Source: Anarhynchus alexandrinus (lineage: Eukaryota > Chordata > Aves > Charadriiformes > Charadriidae). Taken from it: 64,000 nt of DNA. The notes below the pieces were generated by a model. It made no database searches and was not told where the DNA came from. It worked only from the letters and a program-made list of their open reading frames with translations. The stretch's first letter is position 1; every line of letters begins with the position of its first letter. The position numbers and the translations under genes are program-made. The DNA lies in NCBI GenBank assembly GCA_008711295.1, contig VUYV01000120.1, positions 359,989 to 423,988 on the forward strand, in the 5' to 3' direction. Of this stretch, positions 57,945-64,000 are shown piece after piece.

Positions 57945-60900
57945 AATTCCTCTCTCCCCGCGCCAAGTTCAGGATCAAATATAACATTAGGAATTGAGAG
58001 GTGACCTTTTTGACCAGAAAATGATTGTGGTGATTTTGGTGCCCTTTGTGCTGTTACAGACTATTTCGGAAGAATATCCATAATAGCTGGGGACAATATA
58101 GCTTAAGGTTCAGTGGGAGGGTAATAATACTGGCATCACTGAAGTTCAGCACAAGAATGCCATTACTCTAGCCCCTTCATCAAACCCTGGTAAGTTTTGT
58201 CTTTGCTATTATAGGACACATTAGGCAAGCTGACGAACTTAGATGTCAGCTGGATTTCCTAAGTAAAAGAAGGTTGAGACAGGAAGGTGTCTATCTTTTG
58301 ATTCACCTTGTCTAGCTTTTTAACCCATGTGCAACTGCAGCCAGTGTGACATGGTTGACATTGAATTTAAATATTGTGAACTCCCTACATGATTTGTCAT
58401 GCATGTAGAGGGGGAAGAGACACTGGTAACGTCTCCACTGAGAAGAAGGGTTGCATTGTGAAGCCACTGATTTTATACACCAGAGGATTCACATAGGAAA
58501 AAGCAACCACAAATTTCCTGCAACTGGAGCCAGCTTTGCTCAGAGTTTGTGCCTATTAGGCATGAGAAACACCAACCATGAAGCACAAATCCCTAGGAAA
58601 TCATGCTTTCTTAGTTTTGTGTTATAGAACTACTGTTAGTTTTGAGCAGTAAAGCAAAGATCAAAGCTGTGTTCTCCTCCTCTAACAAAGGAGTTCTTCC
58701 AGATAATGTTTGCAAAGTTGTGTTTAAGGAGAGAGTCATTGCTGGTGTAAATAGAGCAGGACGTGGGCAAGAACACCAGGGGTAGGTGAGAGCCTGGGCT
58801 GCAGGGGGGTCAGGAGCATGCTGAAGGACCTTGCCAAAAAGAGAGGGGAGAGCATGGAGAAGGAGGAGAAGGAGAGGCAAGAAAATGAAGTAATTACTTT
58901 AATGAAATAAGGAATAAATATAGATGCCTGAGAAAAGAAACAAAACATTCTGCAAAGTGACAGTTACTGAAATCCTTTAGATATGTGTTCTGCAGTTGAA
59001 TTCCCTGGTACCATATTTTCCAGTGCAACCTCTTGCCGTTTTTTTTTCTGCAGCTGGGAATCCACAGCATGTCTTTCCTGGGTGGATTCCCTGTGTCTGA
59101 ACAAGGGCTGAGCTTCAGTTTCAGCACACCTCAGTGGGAGAACTAACAAGGTCTAAGAGGGGATTCACAGGAACAGGTAGTGCTAGTTTAGTGCTGGTTT
59201 TAGTGCTGGTTTGCTTTGAGCAGGTAATTTCTGTTTAGTCACTGGATGGCTTGGACATTTTTCTGCAGACCACACCTCGTATTACTAAGGCTTTCTCTCC
59301 AGTGGTGCCTAAGGTAGCTGTGAGAATAAGTTTTCTTACTTCACCACTCATTTTGCCCACTAATACCAGACCATCCACACCCAGACATGTTCACCCAAGG
59401 AAGAAATACCCAAATTTTCAAAAACGTATTTATACCTAGTCACACTGAGCTTCAGTTTTATGCTGTTACAGTAATCATCAGACTCTCAAGGATACAGAAG
59501 TGGGTTGGTATAATAGAGAGTAGATGAGCTTTTATTCATTATTTACCCAGGTTTTAGACTTGTGCACATGACACATTAAGTATAACATCAGGTTTTAAAT
59601 TTCCATTACTGTGGTCAGATGTTACTCAGAAGTAAGAGGAGGAAGTAAAAAATAACTTGAGTGAACCTACATACTGTTTAAAATGCGTTAGTCTTAGCTG
59701 CCGGAGTTGCAGCAGGGAAACCAATTATTTCAGAGAAAATCCAGTCTTGCTCAGCCTCTAGGCATAGCATGGGGTCAAAAGCTTGCCAACACTTTGGGGT
59801 TTTAGGTTCGGTTGGGTTTTTTTCAAGTAAACTGCTCCCCGTGTCACACAGCCCATTGAGCTGGGTCGGGGTGAAGGTAGGTGCAGGCAGTAGGCAGCAG
59901 GGCAGCTGCTTGGGACCCCTCCATCCATCCTCTCCATCCCTACCAGCCTCCAGGGGCAGCTGTTACGCTTTCCTCTAGCCCCTCACTGGAGCATCTGCCC
60001 GCAGGCCTCCAGCAGAAGTCATGGTGTCGGCTGGCACAGCAGGGCAGCTGCAGGAGGCTGAGGGGTGATGGCTGCTCCTGGGGCGGCACGTGGCAGTCAT
60101 TGCCCTTGGCCCCGGGACACCATGGCCTGGCAGCATCTCACAGAGGCTCAGCGCGCGATGTCATGTAGGAAATGCTGCTTCCCACCCAGCGTTGCCATGG
60201 CGATGGGGAAACAGGCCCCGTTTCGGGCTCTTTTCTTGGCAGCAGTGTCTGAAGGGAGCGGCCAATGCGTGGGTGCATAAGTCAGCCCTGCTCCACACTC
60301 TCTCACTATAATTGTGTGTATATATGTGTGTATATATATATAAATACATGTATACACACTTTTTTTTTTCTAGAAAGCCCTTGCAGAACCTGTTTCAGGA
60401 AGTAACATAAACAATTGACATGAACCAGAGAATCAAGAAGGCAGCTTCAGTAGGGGAAATCCTAATTTTGGAAAAAAACACCAGTCCAATGTTCACTGTT
60501 CAATCTGAGGTGGCATTTGGTTCTTTCCACTGCCGCCGGCTGTGCAACAGGCGTGGGAGATGCCGGGTGCTCAGCGCAGCAGTGCTGGGTGGGGAGGCAG
60601 CCCTGAGCCAAAGGGACCCCATGGAGCTCCCAGCAGCTCCTTAGCCATGTGCAGGAAAGCGCCTTCTGCAGAGAGGGAGCCTGCTTTGGTGAAACACAGG
60701 ACGTCTTGGTGTGCCAGTGATCCCGCACCCCTTGTGGTTGGCCCCGCAATGTTCATATGACTAGGGAGCTTTCAGTTGTCAAAAGGAGATGCATCTCACG
60801 ACATTGAGGACGAAGCACTAACAGTGACCTGCTCCAACAATTTGGCTACAGGCAACTCCATATAAATTCATCATGTTTGCAGCATATGCATCCCTTTTAC

Positions 60901-63900
60901 TTGCTTTTGCAGGACTAATATAGTGACATCTTGTAGTTTTTCTTGTTAATTCTTTTCCTGAAAGATCTCTGTATACCAGCAACTACATACACGAGTGACC
61001 CTGCAATAACAAAGCGAGTTGTGTTTCAACAGTGAAGCAACTCTGGAATAACATCTGGTCTGCAGTGTAGTGATATTTTCTCTTTTGTAATGCTGTGCTA
61101 AGGTTAAGCATTGCTTTACACTGAATTACTCCAAGGACTTTTCTGATTCAGAATACAGTGAATTGTGAATTCCAAGATGGTTTATTTCTCCTTTCTTCGG
61201 GTGATAAATTGGAGATGTAATTAATTTTTCATTTATTCTAGCATAAATCAAGAGCATCCTGTTGAAGCTGTCAGACTTTTACTAATATAAAACTCTCCAG
61301 ACTTTTTGGCCACCAAATCAGTACCAACCCTTGAAATTTCTGTTGAGTAACACTCACCATAACTAAGGCATTTGACAGAGGTTTTCATGTTTTCTTTGTT
61401 TAATATGGCTTAGTAGACTAGTTCCAAGTAACTTACCGTAGGATTATGGACTTCTAGATTTGAAAGTCACTAAAATAAGACCATAAAGTAGGAAAGAAGA
61501 TAATTGGTCCTATGATAACAGTAATCAATACCGATAAACAAGATGCATTTAAGCTTCAGAAAAAAGAACTTGTATACATTGTGAAATAAAAACTATTTTT
61601 TATTCTGATGTTTGTCTTCTTACCAACGTAATATTCTTACAACATACCTCTGAGATACATTCTCAGAAGTGTAGGTTTCTGTCTGGTAGAGCTCTGCAGC
61701 TGTTTTAGTTTCTAGAGGAAGAAATCAGAAATGCAAAAGGGAATTACTCAACTGGAATTTGGCCAGAATTGCAGCAAAGTCAGGTGGCAGAACAACAGAA
61801 AAATTTAGCAAATTAAGAAAAAAAAAGGAAATTTAAGGAAAATGAAGCTTCTTTGGCCTGACTGTATTATGCTTGTCAGATGTTGCTGATGTCTCTGAAC
61901 TGGCAGAGATAGGTGTTCACGGAATCCCCTTTATAGCAAAGTGAATTTGGGGCGGGGGGACCCTACTGTTCTGGCCTTATATTTGAACATTCTTGGTCTC
62001 ACTGTATCATGGGTGCTTTCTTAGTGTTGTCATCATCAGAGTCACTTCTGTGGGAGTGTGTGAAATACCATGCAAATACATCAGTTCATATTTAGACTAC
62101 TACTAAAATTCATTTTGCATGCCCTTGTGATCATTTGCACTAGTCATTGGTTATTTCTTCCAACTACCTGAGCAGCACTTGTCACGTCACTGGTTGATCT
62201 GTTTCCTATGTAGGATAAGGTGAGGATTTGGCTTCTATAGAAGAATTGTCAAGGAATAGGATAGTGTGTGTCCTTTTCCATCCTCTCTCCCCACTTCCCC
62301 ATGGGAGTAGTGCTGCCTCCAAAGTGGTATTTGCGTGATAGGCTTGAGCAGTGAATGCCGGCCCTGAAACATAGCACTGTCTTTTTAGCAATGCATCCAA
62401 AATGCATGAACTGTTTGACAGGTATTTCTGTGATTCCAGGCTCACTGTGCCATTTACTCATCTTGCTAGGGATGGATGCCATGGATGTGTGTGCAGAGTG
62501 AGCCTTTACTTGCCTGGGCGACACAGTAAGGAAGCCCTCAGGGCTCCTTGCAGAAGATGCAGAGATGGGGACCGAGTGAGAGCCAAGGTCCTGGCAGGGC
62601 TGAGTTGGGATCTGACGGATCTGCAGAGCTGGAAGTTGATACCTCCTAAATTACTGACCCAAAAGATAGTTAAAGGCATGAGAGGTCTGGGAAAAAAATT
62701 CAGAAGACAGATCCTGGCCAAAATATAGCCTCATAAAACCAGCATAACTCCAGTGTTTTTGGAGACAATCATCACTTGAGTCTGAATCATGACTTTTGAA
62801 ATTTTTACATACTAACTATTATTTACCTGAGGCAAAATATGTTTCTCTGTCATTGTGCTAAGCTCCCACTGCAGAACTCGGCCAGATTTACTTTGCTCCT
62901 TTTTTCTCTGGAGTTTGCTCTCACTTTATGTACAGTGATCTAAATTTCCTGGAGCTTTATCACCTGCTTCAGAAAGAATCACCTGCTTTTTCTCACTGAA
63001 TCTGCAAGATAAGTAGCAGTGAACTCCAAACAGCCAGGGCAAGCTGAGTACACTTGAGGCTCATGTAATCAATATGTTAGTGTATCTAATAATTAAAAAA
63101 TGTAGTTATGTCACCTTCTGTTCCCTGCAGGGTTTTAAGTTTAGTTTAATGCTGTGAAGCACATAAACTGAACTCCTTCATAGACTCACTTTGCCTCTTT
63201 CTCTTCTGTGTTTCCAATTTTGCTTTGATACAGTTTTTTAATTGTAAAATATTTACCACAGGGAGGGTGGAAATGTTTTAACCATTCAGACTTTTATTAA
63301 GAATCTTTAAGTTGCAAACCAAATACACATTTCCTTGCTTGGAAACCTGTTCATTGCCACCCAGACTGTTTGTAGCACTATGAGGGCAGCTCACTATGTC
63401 CCAAAATGCCTTGTTGTCTCAGCAAACTGCCCTGGTCCTGGACCTGCAAAGGTGATGGACCAGGATAGGATCACAACATACAAGGCAGGAGGGACCCGAG
63501 CTCTATCAAACGCCTCAGGTTTTCCCCAGCTCCCCTCTAGATGGACAATAATCAAATCTGATTTTGGGGCTTTTTAACATCTGAGGTATTGTCAGCTTGA
63601 ACAATAACTGTACCATGACAAATGAGAACAAGGAAGTGGAACTGAGCAGTCTAGTTCTGTGTTTTAGACATAACAGAAAAACACAACCAGATAAGCAAGT
63701 AAGCAGTGTATATAGCAAAGCTTGTTACAGTAACTATAAAACATACCCAAACCTGTGTTATGTGGAATTTATGATCAAAAAGCATTGAAAATAAATTGGG
63801 TGTTTAAATCTGGTGATGTGATCTGGGGTATTTAAGGGACAATAACTTCTATGACACCTCTGTGTGAAGAAATATGTATATTCCATTTTAATAGCCTGAT

Positions 63901-64000
63901 ATCTTGTGGTTTGAGAAGCAAAAATATTTTGGTAATTTTATATTCACAATATCCTGTTAAACTAAAAGTAACCTCACTCACTATTTTTCTTGTTGCTATT
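57945..64000. other. Non-genic region, nothing firmly recognised
   Basis: Unique sequence. A very strong acceptor at 59053 is followed by 30 open codons and TAA (59054-59146), and another at 59276 leads into a 54-codon frame. 59840-60290 and 60520-60760 are GC-rich with overlapping frames on both strands. A TG/TA microsatellite lies at 60313-60359. No gene is supported. Confidence 0.4.
60313..60359. repeat. (TG/TA)n microsatellite with inverted ends
   Basis: About 47 bp running from gtgtgtatata through a TA core to tatacacac, then a T10 tract. The two ends are partly complementary, so the array can fold into a hairpin. Confidence 0.85.

Noticed and set aside
1..64000. tRNA, rRNA, snRNA genes, CRISPR arrays, bacterial operons
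   Set aside because: None of the diagnostic sequences was seen, and the DNA is vertebrate. MicroRNA hairpins cannot be judged by eye.

Overview
This looks like vertebrate nuclear DNA from a bird. The best evidence is the repeats. A 2.8-kb CR1 retrotransposon ends in the octamer tail typical of avian CR1 (positions 26490-26513), a second short CR1 tail lies at 57849-57944, and a solitary LTR of the avian endogenous-retrovirus ERVL type lies at 40387-41177. The background is moderately AT-rich, with short GC-rich patches, few young repeats, and no operons or dense ORFs. The order or species cannot be read from the sequence.

The window appears to be intergenic or intronic. I recognise no protein-coding gene. 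The only sequence that is certainly protein-derived is the decayed ORF2 of the CR1 element at 23660-26450. It keeps recognisable endonuclease and reverse-transcriptase motifs but carries stops, frameshifts and a changed catalytic residue. Several short open stretches next to good splice-site sequences are listed as exon candidates with low confidence. The best are 32233-32357 (+), 4489-4629 (+), 37146-37308 (+) and 7944-8130 (-). None matches a family I know. RNA-seq or a protein search would settle them.

Layout. 1-9.5 kb is mostly unique sequence with two old SINE pieces (7608-7720, 9478-9605). 9.77-10.2 kb is a GC-rich, CpG-containing patch followed by AT-rich sequence. 10.5-23.4 kb is unique sequence with an old CR1 piece (17850-18128) and an old SINE piece (18365-18445). 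23.4-26.5 kb is the CR1 block, with an older fragment directly followed by a younger long copy. 26.5-40.4 kb is mostly unique, with an old CR1 end on the minus strand (31586-31945) and a possible terminal exon plus 3'UTR-like sequence (32233-33860). 40.4-41.7 kb is the ERVL LTR followed by an old CR1/L3 copy. 44.7-45.1 kb and 48.5-49 kb hold ancient repeat fragments. The rest is unique sequence with simple repeats.

No genes here can be shown to work together. The repeats give a relative time series: amniote-age SINE cores and CR1/L3 fragments first, then the ERVL LTR and the long avian CR1 copy. Repeat calls rest on remembered family patterns and would be confirmed by running RepeatMasker with an avian library.
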